Origin: Rhodobacteraceae bacterium HIMB11
GTDB taxonomy: Bacteria; Pseudomonadota; Alphaproteobacteria; Rhodobacterales; Rhodobacteraceae
Length of the DNA: 64,000 nt
NCBI GenBank assembly: GCA_000472185.1
Contig: AVDB01000006.1
Span: 186,001 to 250,000 of the forward strand
Direction: 5' to 3'
Part shown: positions 17,721 to 25,755 of the stretch, in pieces
Layout: every line of letters begins with the position of its first letter
How positions within the stretch are numbered: the first letter of the stretch is position 1
The notes under the pieces: model-generated
What the model saw: the letters and a program-made list of their open reading frames with translations, nothing else
The model's database searches: none
Told to the model about the DNA's origin: nothing
Made by a program: the position numbers and the translations under genes

Positions 17721-18875
17721 ATGGCAGAGGCAATTTTGATTGAACAAATGCGCACTTGGCGCCGTCATCTGCATCAAAACCCCGAATTCGGTCACCAAGA
17801 AACCGAAACCGCCGCCTTTGTTGTTGATAAACTGCACTCTTTCGGGATCAGTGATATCAAAACAGGCATTGGGAAAACGGGTGTTGTCGCCTCGCTAAGC
17901 CTTGGGTCATCGGATCGCACGATCGCGCTGCGTGCGGATATGGATTGCCTGCCGATCCACGAAACCACAAATCTGCCCTATGCCTCAACAAAACCTGATC
18001 TGATGCATGCCTGCGGCCATGACGGTCATACCACCATGTTGCTCGGCGCTGCGGCACGACTGGCATCAGAAGGTGGGTTTGACGGCACTGTTCATTTCGT
18101 CTTTCAACCCGCCGAAGAATGGGGTCAGGGGATGCAATCCATGATCGCGGACGGTTTGGGCAGTGCGATCAAATTTGACGAAATCTATGGCCTGCACAAT
18201 ATGCCGGGCCTGCCCGTTGGGCAATTTGAAACACGCGCGGGTGCCTTTATGGGGGCCGAAGATGGGTTTCAGATCACCGTTCATGGCACAGGCGGTCACG
18301 CCTCGCGTCCACATGAATGCAGCGACGCAATTGTTTGTGCCTGTTCTATTGTAAACGAATTGCAAACCGTTGTGTCGCGCAACATTGATCCCGCGGATTT
18401 GGCCGTTGTATCCGTCACATCCATTGCAGGGGATAATGTGAAGAATGCCATTTCCAGCACCGCGAGAATTGAAGGGGACTGTCGTCATTTTAGTGATGAT
18501 GTGAGTAAAAAAATAGAAACCTCGATCAGACGCATCGCAACGGGCGTGGCAACGGCGCATGGGTGTACGGTGGACGTCACCTATGATCGTGTTTTTGTGC
18601 CCTTGATCAATGATGCCGACGCTGTGGACCATTGCGTCAACGCCGCAAATGCCGTTTTTGGGCCCGACAATGTAAACGCAAACGGGGCACCCATGGGCGC
18701 GTCCGAGGATTTTGCACGCGCGCTCACTCTTGCACCAGGGGCCTTTGCGATCATCGGAAACGGCGATAGCGCACCCTTGCACAACAGCGGATATGATTTT
18801 CACGACGATGCCTTGGGCTATGGTACGGACTGGTTCGTTGAACTGACACGACAACGGTTGAAACCAAAGTCTTGA
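17721..18875 (+). CDS. M20 family amidohydrolase (hippurate hydrolase-like)
   Basis: This 384-residue zinc hydrolase of the M20D group cleaves N-acyl amino acids or similar amides. Metal and catalytic motifs are MHACGHDGHTTMLLGAA (near residue 100), FQPAEEWGQGMQSM (Glu-Glu) and YGLHNMPGLPVG, with the dimerisation lid HGTGGHASRPHE. The ATG at 17721 has an AAAGGG box 6 bases upstream. It is followed by an ectoine-hydrolase-like M24 gene and an ArgE-like gene on the same strand, which suggests stepwise breakdown of an acylated amino acid or compatible solute. Confidence 0.88.
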   Translation: MAEAILIEQMRTWRRHLHQNPEFGHQETETAAFVVDKLHSFGISDIKTGIGKTGVVASLSLGSSDRTIALRADMDCLPIHETTNLPYASTKPDLMHACGHDGHTTMLLGAAARLASEGGFDGTVHFVFQPAEEWGQGMQSMIADGLGSAIKFDEIYGLHNMPGLPVGQFETRAGAFMGAEDGFQITVHGTGGHASRPHECSDAIVCACSIVNELQTVVSRNIDPADLAVVSVTSIAGDNVKNAISSTARIEGDCRHFSDDVSKKIETSIRRIATGVATAHGCTVDVTYDRVFVPLINDADAVDHCVNAANAVFGPDNVNANGAPMGASEDFARALTLAPGAFAIIGNGDSAPLHNSGYDFHDDALGYGTDWFVELTRQRLKPKS

Positions 18876-18897
18876 CGCAAGTACGCAAAGGCCGTCA

Positions 18898-18921
18898 AAG
18901 TTGGGAAACATATCCCAACTT
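18898..18921 (+). other. hairpin just upstream of the M24 gene
   Basis: A perfect 9-bp stem (AAGTTGGGA / TCCCAACTT, 6-nt loop) ends 11 bases before the ATG at 18933, in the gap between the M20 and M24 genes. It has no U-run. Its position next to the weak TTGGTG ribosome site could affect translation. Confidence 0.45.
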
Positions 18922-18932
18922 GGTGCCCAAAA

Positions 18933-20114
18933 ATGACCCACCCCGCCTTTTCCAAATCCGAATATGATCGCCGATTATCCCTGACGCGCACCGCGATGGT
19001 AGAGCGTGGGATCGACATTTTATTCGTCACAGACCCGTCCAATCAGGCCTGGTTGACAGGATATGATGGATGGTCGTTTTACGTGCATCAGGGCGTGATA
19101 GTCACATTGGATCGTGATCCCATTTGGTGGGGGCGCATGATGGATATGTTTGGCGGTCGCCGCACCTGTTGGATGTCACACGACAACATTATCGGATATG
19201 GCGATCACTTTATCCAATCGACTGATTTTCATCCGATGGCGGATCTGGCTCGCATTATCAAAGACATGGGATATGAAACCGCGCGACTGGGCGTTGAATT
19301 GGAAAACTATTATTATTCGGCCAAGGCGCATTTGGTGCTGACCTCAGAATTACCCAAGGCAACGGTGATCGATGCAACCGCATTGGTGAATTGGCAACGC
19401 CTGATCAAATCGGCGGATGAAATCGTATTCATCGAAAAGGCTGCACGCATTTCGGAAAAGGTGATCACCACCGCCATTGATCGCGCAGCCCCAGGTGTGC
19501 GCAAAAACGATTTGGTCGCCGACATCATGCACGCAGGCATCACGGGTGTTGGCGATGATTGGGGGGATTACCCCGCGATTGTGCCCCTGACCCCATCGGG
19601 CCTGGATGCAACGGCTGCGCACCTAACGTGGGATGGCGCACCGATGCACGCGAATGAGGCGACGTTTTTTGAACTGTCTGGCTGTTATCGGCGTTATCAT
19701 GCGCCGCTGTGTCGAACAGTGTATTTGGGCACCCCATCAGATGAGGTGCGCCGTGTTGAGGCCGCACAGTTAGAAGGGATTGAGGCAGGTTTAAACGCCG
19801 CACGCGCAGGCAATCGAACCTGCGATATTGCCAATGCCTTTATGTCTGTTTTGGCGCGTCACGGAATCGAACGCAGTGGCCGCATGGGCTATCCCATCGG
19901 TCTCAGCTATCCGCCAGATTGGGGAGAGCGCACCGCATCCATTCGCACCGAGGATCAGACCGTTTTGGAACCAGGTATGGTGTTTCATTTCATGCCTGCG
20001 CTTTGGATGGAGGATTGGGGATTGGAAACCACAGAAACCATATTGATCACCCCAGACGGACCCGCAAAACCGATGGCAAGTATGGAACGAAAACTCTTTG
20101 TCAAAGAGATTTAG
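18933..20114 (+). CDS. M24 family protein, ectoine hydrolase (DoeA/EutD)-like
   Basis: This 393-residue protein has the two-domain creatinase/prolidase architecture. The N-terminus (SEYDRRLSLTRTAMVERGID, SNQAWLTGYDGWSFYVHQG) is like DoeA/EutD, which opens the ectoine ring to N-acetyl-diaminobutyrate. In the C-terminal pita-bread domain the usual metal ligands are degenerate: FFELSGCYRRYHAPLCRTV replaces the Asp pair and the GHGIG histidine is absent (GYPIGLSYPP), as I recall for DoeA. No ectoine transporter or other doe/eut genes are here, so another cyclic amide is possible. Family is sure, substrate moderate. Confidence 0.75.
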   Translation: MTHPAFSKSEYDRRLSLTRTAMVERGIDILFVTDPSNQAWLTGYDGWSFYVHQGVIVTLDRDPIWWGRMMDMFGGRRTCWMSHDNIIGYGDHFIQSTDFHPMADLARIIKDMGYETARLGVELENYYYSAKAHLVLTSELPKATVIDATALVNWQRLIKSADEIVFIEKAARISEKVITTAIDRAAPGVRKNDLVADIMHAGITGVGDDWGDYPAIVPLTPSGLDATAAHLTWDGAPMHANEATFFELSGCYRRYHAPLCRTVYLGTPSDEVRRVEAAQLEGIEAGLNAARAGNRTCDIANAFMSVLARHGIERSGRMGYPIGLSYPPDWGERTASIRTEDQTVLEPGMVFHFMPALWMEDWGLETTETILITPDGPAKPMASMERKLFVKEI

Positions 20115-20115
20115 G

Positions 20116-21276
20116 ATGAACCATCTAAACCACACGCAGGAAATATTGCGACGGCTGATTGCCTATCCCACAATTTCGGCGGATAGCAACCTTCTGATGA
20201 TTGAATTTTTGGCGGATTATCTGGATCATTTGGGTGCCGATGTTTTGCTGAACCATGCCCCCGATGGAACCAAGGCAAATCTGTTCGCAACCCTTGGTCA
20301 AGGACATGAAAACGGCGTCCTGCTTTCGGGCCATACAGATGTGGTGCCCGTTGCAGATCAAGATTGGAGCCACGATCCCTTTGACATGGTCGAGCGTGAT
20401 GGACGGCTATACGGGCGCGGAACCTGTGACATGAAGGGGTTTATCGCCGCCTGTTTGACCAAGGCGCAGGATTACACCAATTTACCCCTCAAGACCCCTG
20501 TGCATTTCGCCTTTACCTATGACGAGGAAACAGGATGCATTGGGGCGCAAGGTTTGGCCAAATGGTTGCAGGACCAGGGGATAACACCCCGCCTTGCCAT
20601 TATCGGGGAACCCACAGGCATGAAGGCAATTGAGGGGCATAAGGGATGCTGTGAATACACAACGCATTTCCATGGGAAAGCGGGGCATGGTTCCATGCCC
20701 GACATTGGGGTGAACGCGGTTGAATACGCCCTGCGCTATGGCACGAAACTGATTGATATTGCACAAAATTTGCAGGGACGTGCGCCAAAAGACGGTCGTT
20801 TTGATCCCCCATGGACCACCCTAAACATTGGGCGGATCACAGGAGGACATATTCACAATGTAATCCCCGAAAATTGCAGCATGGATTGGGAATTTCGCCC
20901 TGTCCAAGATGTAGATTTTTCCTATGTCAAAAATACAATTGAAACCTATGTCAGCGACATATTGCGCCCTGAAATGCAGCGGCGTGATCCGAACGCAAAC
21001 ATCACAACCGAAATCATTGGTGAGGTTGTTGGGTTGGAACCGACTGATCAAAATGAAGCCCGTGACATCGTCTTGGAATTAACGGGTCAGAACCACGCCG
21101 ATGTCGTGCCCTTTGGGACCGAGGCGGGGATTTTTGCAGGCCTTGGCATGTCTGTGGTGGTCTGCGGGCCTGGATCAATTGAACAGGCCCATAAACCCGA
21201 CGAATTTATTGAGCTATCGCAGTTGGATGCCTGTTTGTCATTTCTGACCAAGCTTGAAAGTAAACTGGTTGCTTAA
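20116..21276 (+). CDS. argE: acetylornithine deacetylase (ArgE-like, M20 family)
   Basis: This 386-residue M20A zinc hydrolase removes the acetyl group from N-acetylornithine or a related acyl-diamino acid. Motifs are VLLSGHTDVVPVADQDW (first metal His/Asp), LYGRGTCDMKGFIAACL, FTYDEETGCIGAQG (Glu-Glu) and GTEAGIFAGLGM. The length is typical of ArgE. The start at 20116 is one base after the M24 stop. If the M24 protein opens ectoine, this deacetylase could act on the resulting N-acetyl-diaminobutyrate (the DoeB step) rather than in arginine synthesis; sequence alone does not decide. Confidence 0.82.
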   Translation: MNHLNHTQEILRRLIAYPTISADSNLLMIEFLADYLDHLGADVLLNHAPDGTKANLFATLGQGHENGVLLSGHTDVVPVADQDWSHDPFDMVERDGRLYGRGTCDMKGFIAACLTKAQDYTNLPLKTPVHFAFTYDEETGCIGAQGLAKWLQDQGITPRLAIIGEPTGMKAIEGHKGCCEYTTHFHGKAGHGSMPDIGVNAVEYALRYGTKLIDIAQNLQGRAPKDGRFDPPWTTLNIGRITGGHIHNVIPENCSMDWEFRPVQDVDFSYVKNTIETYVSDILRPEMQRRDPNANITTEIIGEVVGLEPTDQNEARDIVLELTGQNHADVVPFGTEAGIFAGLGMSVVVCGPGSIEQAHKPDEFIELSQLDACLSFLTKLESKLVA

Positions 21277-21282
21277 ATGGCG

Positions 21283-22205
21283 TTACAACGCGGGCGGTGG
21301 TTTCGCGCGGCGTGCCTGACCACGGCGCAACCCCAAACGGGCCTCGCGCAGGATCACAAAAACACCCGCGGCAATCACGATGCCTGCACCCAATATCATC
21401 TGCGCACTGGGCAATTCGGCAAAGGCGAAATATCCAATCCCAAGCGCAAAGATCATCGCCGTATAATCAAAGGGCGCAATCACAGATGCCGGCGCATAGC
21501 GATAGGCCGTGGTCAGCATAATTTGCCCAACGCCGCCCAAAATCCCAATCAGGATTAGGATTAAGAATTGCGGCAAACTGGGCCATACCCATGTTCCAAT
21601 GGTGCTGAGGGAAAAAACACTGGCCGTGATGCAAAAATAAAAATAATCGCCGAGGTACGTTCCACCTGAACCATTTTTCGGATTTGAATTTGCGCCAAGG
21701 CAGCACAGGCGGCCGCGGTGATCGCCAAAATGACGCCCAACATCATGGCATCTTGTTCGGGGTCCAACGCATTAAAGGTAAGACGTGGTTCAACGATAAT
21801 GAGGACACCGATCAAACCGACCAAAACGGCGCTGATCCTGTAAACCCCAACCCTTTCCCCCAACATCAAAGAGGCGAATACAACAATCAGCAGCGGGGTT
21901 GTGAAACCAATGGCCGTAATTTCAGGCAAGGGAAGGAAACCCGCCGCAGTAAAATTCAAGCCCATGGCCGCTGTGCCAACAAATCCACGCCATACATGCG
22001 CACGCTTTGATTTGACAGTTACCGCGCCTGCCAATTCGCCTTGCATCACAAGCCATGCGAATAACACAGGGATCGCAAAGGCGGATCGGAAAAACACGGC
22101 CTGCCCTGCGGGGATCGTATCCGACAGCGCCTTGACCAACGCAAACATCACCGTGAACAATGCAATGGCGCCAATTTTCAACCCAATGCCGTGTATCTGC
22201 TGCAT
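21283..22205 (-). pseudogene. EamA/DMT family transporter, split by a frameshift
   Basis: The coding potential is in two frames. The first part (22205 to about 21645) encodes five or more hydrophobic helices of a 10-TM drug/metabolite transporter. The second (about 21640 to 21283) encodes the last helices, including MPQFLILILIGILGGVGQIM. The break is in two A5 runs at 21633-21637 and 21639-21643 (T runs on the coding strand). Adding one T there restores AIIFYFCITASVFSL and joins the halves into about 305 residues. It is a real mutation or a base-calling error. If intact it would be an inner-membrane exporter of unknown substrate. Confidence 0.75.
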
Positions 22206-22361
22206 CTAAAAGATCTTTCCAAACATGTGTCCGTATATCGCTATCCTAGATTTATCAGGTTGGTAAGAGGTCATGTTCAAACAGCGCGGAATTGGTGCGT
22301 AAATCGCTTGCCAGATAGCGCATTGTCTGGAACACTCGGCAAAAATTGGAATGAGGTCGAG

Positions 22362-23189
22362 ATGCCCGCGCTAAGCCCAGAACAAATTTCATTTTATAAT
22401 GAAAACGGATACGTTGCCCCGATTGATATTTTCACGCCCGAGGAAGCGGCCGAATTACGTGCCCAGCTTGAGGCGCTTGAGGCCTCACACCCCGATGCAG
22501 TTGCGGGGCGCAATCGCAACAATGTGCATTATGTGACCCCCCTGTTTGATCGCATTGCGCATAACCCCAAAATCCTTGATGCGGTGGAAAGCCTGATTGG
22601 ATCAAATATCTTGGTTGGCGGCACCACGTTGTTTGTGAAAGAGCCCGAACAAAAGGGGTTTATCAGTTGGCACCAAGACGCGCGTTATATTGGATTGGAA
22701 CCGTTTAACTGGGTGACTGCATGGCTGGCCCTATCCGATGTGACAACGGAAAACGGATGTATGTATATGTGGGAAGGCAGCCACCACGCAGGCCAACGCG
22801 ACCATGTCGACACCTATGGCAAAGATAACCTTCTGACGCGCGGACAAACTGTAATGGACGTGCCCGAGGACATCACCGTTCCCATCGAACTGCGCCCTGG
22901 TCAATTGTCGCTGCATCACCCTTGGGTGGTTCATGGTTCAGGACATAACACATCAAAACATCGCCGTATTGGTTTTGCGATCCAATCCTATATCGGGGCC
23001 GATGTGGATTCTGTTCATGGTAAAATTTATGTCCAACAGGCGCGCGGCATCGACACGCATAAATACCATGAACACACACCCCGCCCTACAGGATTGATGC
23101 AACCACATGACGTTGATTTCCGCGACAACGCGAACGAGGCGTTGAAACAGATATTCTATAAAGGTGCGAAAAAGATCGGTCAGTATTAG
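22362..23189 (+). CDS. phytanoyl-CoA dioxygenase (PhyH) family oxygenase
   Basis: This 275-residue Fe(II)/2-oxoglutarate oxygenase has the HxD motif in SWHQDARYIGLEP, the distal His in HHPWVVHGSGHNTS, and the 2-oxoglutarate Arg in KHRRIGFAIQSY. The N-terminal SPEQISFYNENGYV is typical of PhyH proteins. The ATG at 22362 (MPALSPEQ) follows a GAGGTCGAG box; upstream in-frame codons lack family similarity. It stands alone between the frameshifted transporter and the cox operon. The hydroxylated substrate is unknown; there is no sign that it is ectoine hydroxylase. Confidence 0.85.
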   Translation: MPALSPEQISFYNENGYVAPIDIFTPEEAAELRAQLEALEASHPDAVAGRNRNNVHYVTPLFDRIAHNPKILDAVESLIGSNILVGGTTLFVKEPEQKGFISWHQDARYIGLEPFNWVTAWLALSDVTTENGCMYMWEGSHHAGQRDHVDTYGKDNLLTRGQTVMDVPEDITVPIELRPGQLSLHHPWVVHGSGHNTSKHRRIGFAIQSYIGADVDSVHGKIYVQQARGIDTHKYHEHTPRPTGLMQPHDVDFRDNANEALKQIFYKGAKKIGQY

Positions 23190-23218
23190 GCGCAATCATC
23201 TTCCGCACCTTTTCGCAC
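23160..23218. terminator. inverted repeat at the convergent PhyH/coxG junction
   Basis: AAAGGTGCG at 23160-23168 pairs with CGCACCTTT at 23204-23212, and GTGCGAAAA (23164-23172) can pair with TTTTCGCAC (23210-23218). The arms overlap the ends of the two facing genes, so it could end transcription from both sides. The loop is long (about 35 nt), so this is tentative. Confidence 0.3.
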
Positions 23219-23661
23219 TAGGCGTCTTCCATCACCTTGGCGAAGGATGTGAAAAACTTTCCCGCCAGTTTTTTAGCGGTGCTTTGGATCAAACGACTGC
23301 CCAGCTGGGCAATCTTACCGCCAATTTGTGCCTTGGCCACGTATTTCAAAATCGTGGTATCGCCATCCGCGGTCAGTGTGACATCCGCCCCGCCCTTGGC
23401 ATGGCCCGCGGCACCACCATTTCCCTGACCAGAGAGTGAAAACGCATCAGGTGCACCCGATTTGTCAAGGGTCACTTCGCCGCCAAATCGCGCCTTAACG
23501 GGTCCAACTTTCAAAACCACTTTCGCTTCCAATTCAGTGTCAGAGTGCTGGATCAATTCTTCACACCCTGGGATGCATTGTTTTAACACCTCAGGATCAT
23601 TCAGCGCGGCATACACCTGATCTTTGGGCGCATTAATGATGATTTCATCAGCCAATTCCAT
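23218..23661 (-). CDS. coxG: CoxG family protein (CO dehydrogenase accessory, SRPBCC fold)
   Basis: This 147-residue protein has the CoxG/SRPBCC fold: IIINAPKDQVYAALNDPEVLKQCIPGCEEL at the start, then VVLKVGPVKARFGGEV and ATILKYVAKAQIGGKIAQLGSRLI-like segments. CoxG proteins are thought to help attach CO dehydrogenase to the membrane or to pass electrons to quinone. It is the last gene of the cox operon here, separated from the XdhC-like gene by a 38-residue ORF. High confidence in family and context. Confidence 0.9.
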   Translation of the reverse strand: MELADEIIINAPKDQVYAALNDPEVLKQCIPGCEELIQHSDTELEAKVVLKVGPVKARFGGEVTLDKSGAPDAFSLSGQGNGGAAGHAKGGADVTLTADGDTTILKYVAKAQIGGKIAQLGSRLIQSTAKKLAGKFFTSFAKVMEDA

Positions 23662-23676
23662 CGGCCAGTTCCTTTC

Positions 23677-23793
23677 TTAACAACAGGGAAATTTGATCTT
23701 TGCCAGTTGATCGGCCTGTTCGGGCGTCAACTCGTATTTTTTGTGAAACCTGACCAAAGGTTTAAACAGCCATGTCATGATATACTGCATCAT
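23677..23793 (-). CDS. 38-residue conserved-looking small protein in the cox operon
   Basis: A tiny ORF reads MMQYIMTWLFKPLVRFH at the start and LAKIKFPCC at the end. Its ATG lies one base after the stop of the XdhC-like gene, whose last codons supply an AGAGGTG ribosome site, and it is followed 15 bases later by coxG. It has an amphipathic, Trp/Phe-rich N-terminus and two terminal cysteines. I do not recognise a named family. The tight coupling suggests a real gene with a role in CO dehydrogenase maturation or membrane association, which is inference. Confidence 0.6.
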   Translation of the reverse strand: MMQYIMTWLFKPLVRFHKKYELTPEQADQLAKIKFPCC

Positions 23794-23794
23794 C

Positions 23795-24577
23795 TTACAC
23801 CTCTGCCCGCGCGGCGCGGCGCTGTTTCACCAGTTCGGCCAAAATAGACAGGGCAATTTCATCAGGCGTCACTGCATTGATGTTTAAACCTGCAGGTGCC
23901 TTGACGGATCGCACCGCAGCAGGGTCCGCGCCCGCGTCCATTAGTTTTTGACTAAGGGCTGCAAATTTGCGCGAACTTCCCACAAAACTGATCGAGGATG
24001 GGCCACTGCCAAGTGCGGCGTTCAGCGCAATCATATCCCCCTGCCCCTGCGTTGCGATGACCACATAACGTTGACGGGGTGTGGGCAACAAATCCACATC
24101 CGCATCAATCGCGCGGATCGCGAATTGAAATTGCGTGGCCAATGAACACAGCGCCTTTGCAACAGGGGATGCGCCCATCACAACCAATTCGGGCAAGGGC
24201 AATGAGGGTTCGATAAAGATATCGACGGTCCCTTTTGACGGGCACCCGTTGCGTGCATAGGTGACACCGCTGTGCTGTGTGCCCGCTTCCACGCCCAGCT
24301 CTGCCAAAAACTCCTCGGGGGTAACCGAAATCAACTGGGGTTCGGCGGTGCGAAACGCAGTTAGGGCGGCGCGTTTCACGGCGCCACGGGCACATCCACC
24401 GCCCAACCACCCCTCAAGGATTGTCCCATCCTCCGCCAACAACGCCTTGGCCCCTGGTTTTGCCGCCGTTGATCCAACGGTGCGCACGATTGTGGCAAAG
24501 GCAAAGGGTTTGTCGGCGGCACGCAGGGCATCCACCTTTTCTGTTAATTCGGGCGATAGGATTTCAGCAGGTGTCAT
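23795..24577 (-). CDS. coxF: XdhC/CoxF family molybdenum-cofactor maturation protein
   Basis: This 260-residue protein has the XdhC N-terminal motif FAFATIVRTVGSTAAKPGAKALL and the GGCARG cysteine region (EGWLGGGCARGAVKRAA), followed by a Rossmann-like domain (ELVVMGASPVAKALCSLA). XdhC-type proteins bind and protect molybdenum cofactor and help sulfurate it before insertion into xanthine or CO dehydrogenase. In the cox operon this position corresponds to CoxF. Start and stop overlap coxE by 4 bases (ATGA). Confidence 0.88.
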   Translation of the reverse strand: MTPAEILSPELTEKVDALRAADKPFAFATIVRTVGSTAAKPGAKALLAEDGTILEGWLGGGCARGAVKRAALTAFRTAEPQLISVTPEEFLAELGVEAGTQHSGVTYARNGCPSKGTVDIFIEPSLPLPELVVMGASPVAKALCSLATQFQFAIRAIDADVDLLPTPRQRYVVIATQGQGDMIALNAALGSGPSSISFVGSSRKFAALSQKLMDAGADPAAVRSVKAPAGLNINAVTPDEIALSILAELVKQRRAARAEV

Positions 24578-25755
24578 AGGCGAGTTAGCTCCCCTTCTAA
24601 TACGGCCAAATCGGACAGGGTGTTTGCGGATGTGAACAGATCCAGATGCGGTAAGGCCGCCTTCATTCCTGCGGTCACTGGCGCGTAATCACGCCATCCT
24701 TTTAACGGATTCATCCAGATGATGCGGCACCCGCGTTTACGCAGTTTTTGCAAGGCATCTGAAATCACATGCGGTTGATCTGTGTCGTATCCATCCGACA
24801 TAATCACAACGACAGAACGACCATCCACAAACCTTTTGGCATAGGTCGTGGCAAAACGATCCAAGCAGGCCCCAATTTTTGAACCACCCCCAAATCCATC
24901 GGCCATCAGCGACATGCGCCCAATCGCACGCATCGCATCCTTGTCCCGCAGGGTTTCGGTAATGCGCACCAATCGGGTGTGGAACAAATAGGCGTCCGCC
25001 TTTTGATCCGCACGCATCAATCCCGCGATAAAGGCAAGAAAGACTTGGGTATAAACGCTCATTGATCCTGATACATCACATAAGGTGACAATATTGCGCG
25101 TGCGATCAGGGCGGCGTTTTTTCAACAATTGCAGGGGTTCGCCCCCTGTTGCCAAACTGCGGCGAATGATTTTGCGAAAATGCAACCGATCGCCCTTGCC
25201 TGCGGCGATGCGGCGGCGCGATCTGCGGTCCCGCAGTGCGTCGCCCAGTTTGCGGGCAACTTTTTCCGCCTCGGCAATCTCTTCTGGTCGCACCAAATCG
25301 CGTAAATCCTTACGCGAGAGGTTTCGCACCTCTGTTGCGATCAGCTTGCCTTCCCCATCGCTTTCGGCATCGCCATCACCACCATCGGGTGTTGTTGCAT
25401 TGCCCGCACTCCCGCCTGCCTCGCCCGCTGCATCCCGAGAGGAATGGACATCATTGTTTCCCTTTGTTTGCAGTTTTGGAACCGCCCGTGTGCGCACACG
25501 GCCCATATCCATCCAATAGGCATCGAAGAGATCATCAAATTGATCAACATCCTCTTTGCAGCCTGTGCAAATCGGGCGCAACGCATTGCGGCATTCATCA
25601 GGGGAATAGGCGTTCATCGCACCTAGGGCATGAAGGGCAACGGTGGTTTCCCCTGCCCCCAATCGCAAACCATTGGCCCGCAAATGCGCCATGAACCCTG
25701 CGACACGGGCGGCGGGCCCTGCGTCTTGGGCCGCGAATTTTGTCACACGGCTCAT
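24574..25755 (-). CDS. coxE: VWA-domain protein CoxE
   Basis: This 393-residue protein carries a von Willebrand A domain in its second half with the MIDAS motif CDVSGSMSVYTQVFLAF (near residue 230) and MADGFGGGSKIG. The first half is charged, with a Gly/Asp-rich linker. CoxE pairs with the AAA+ ATPase CoxD to assemble the [CuSMoO2] active centre of CO dehydrogenase. It overlaps coxD by 4 bases and coxF by 4 bases, so all three are coupled. Confidence 0.9.
   Translation of the reverse strand: MSRVTKFAAQDAGPAARVAGFMAHLRANGLRLGAGETTVALHALGAMNAYSPDECRNALRPICTGCKEDVDQFDDLFDAYWMDMGRVRTRAVPKLQTKGNNDVHSSRDAAGEAGGSAGNATTPDGGDGDAESDGEGKLIATEVRNLSRKDLRDLVRPEEIAEAEKVARKLGDALRDRRSRRRIAAGKGDRLHFRKIIRRSLATGGEPLQLLKKRRPDRTRNIVTLCDVSGSMSVYTQVFLAFIAGLMRADQKADAYLFHTRLVRITETLRDKDAMRAIGRMSLMADGFGGGSKIGACLDRFATTYAKRFVDGRSVVVIMSDGYDTDQPHVISDALQKLRKRGCRIIWMNPLKGWRDYAPVTAGMKAALPHLDLFTSANTLSDLAVLEGELTRL

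Noticed and set aside
18066-18941. A 291-codon open frame on the minus strand opposite the M20 amidohydrolase
   Set aside because: It is fully antisense to a gene with strong M20 motifs, has no ribosome site, and its translation has no recognisable domain; it reflects codon bias of the real gene.
17721-21276. A full ectoine degradation operon
   Set aside because: No ectoine transporter, aminotransferase, dehydrogenase or AsnC-type regulator accompanies the DoeA-like gene; only a similarity is reported.
21632-21647. Programmed ribosomal frameshifting in the EamA gene
   Set aside because: The T runs are interrupted and no stimulatory structure or family precedent is evident; mutation or base-calling error is simpler.
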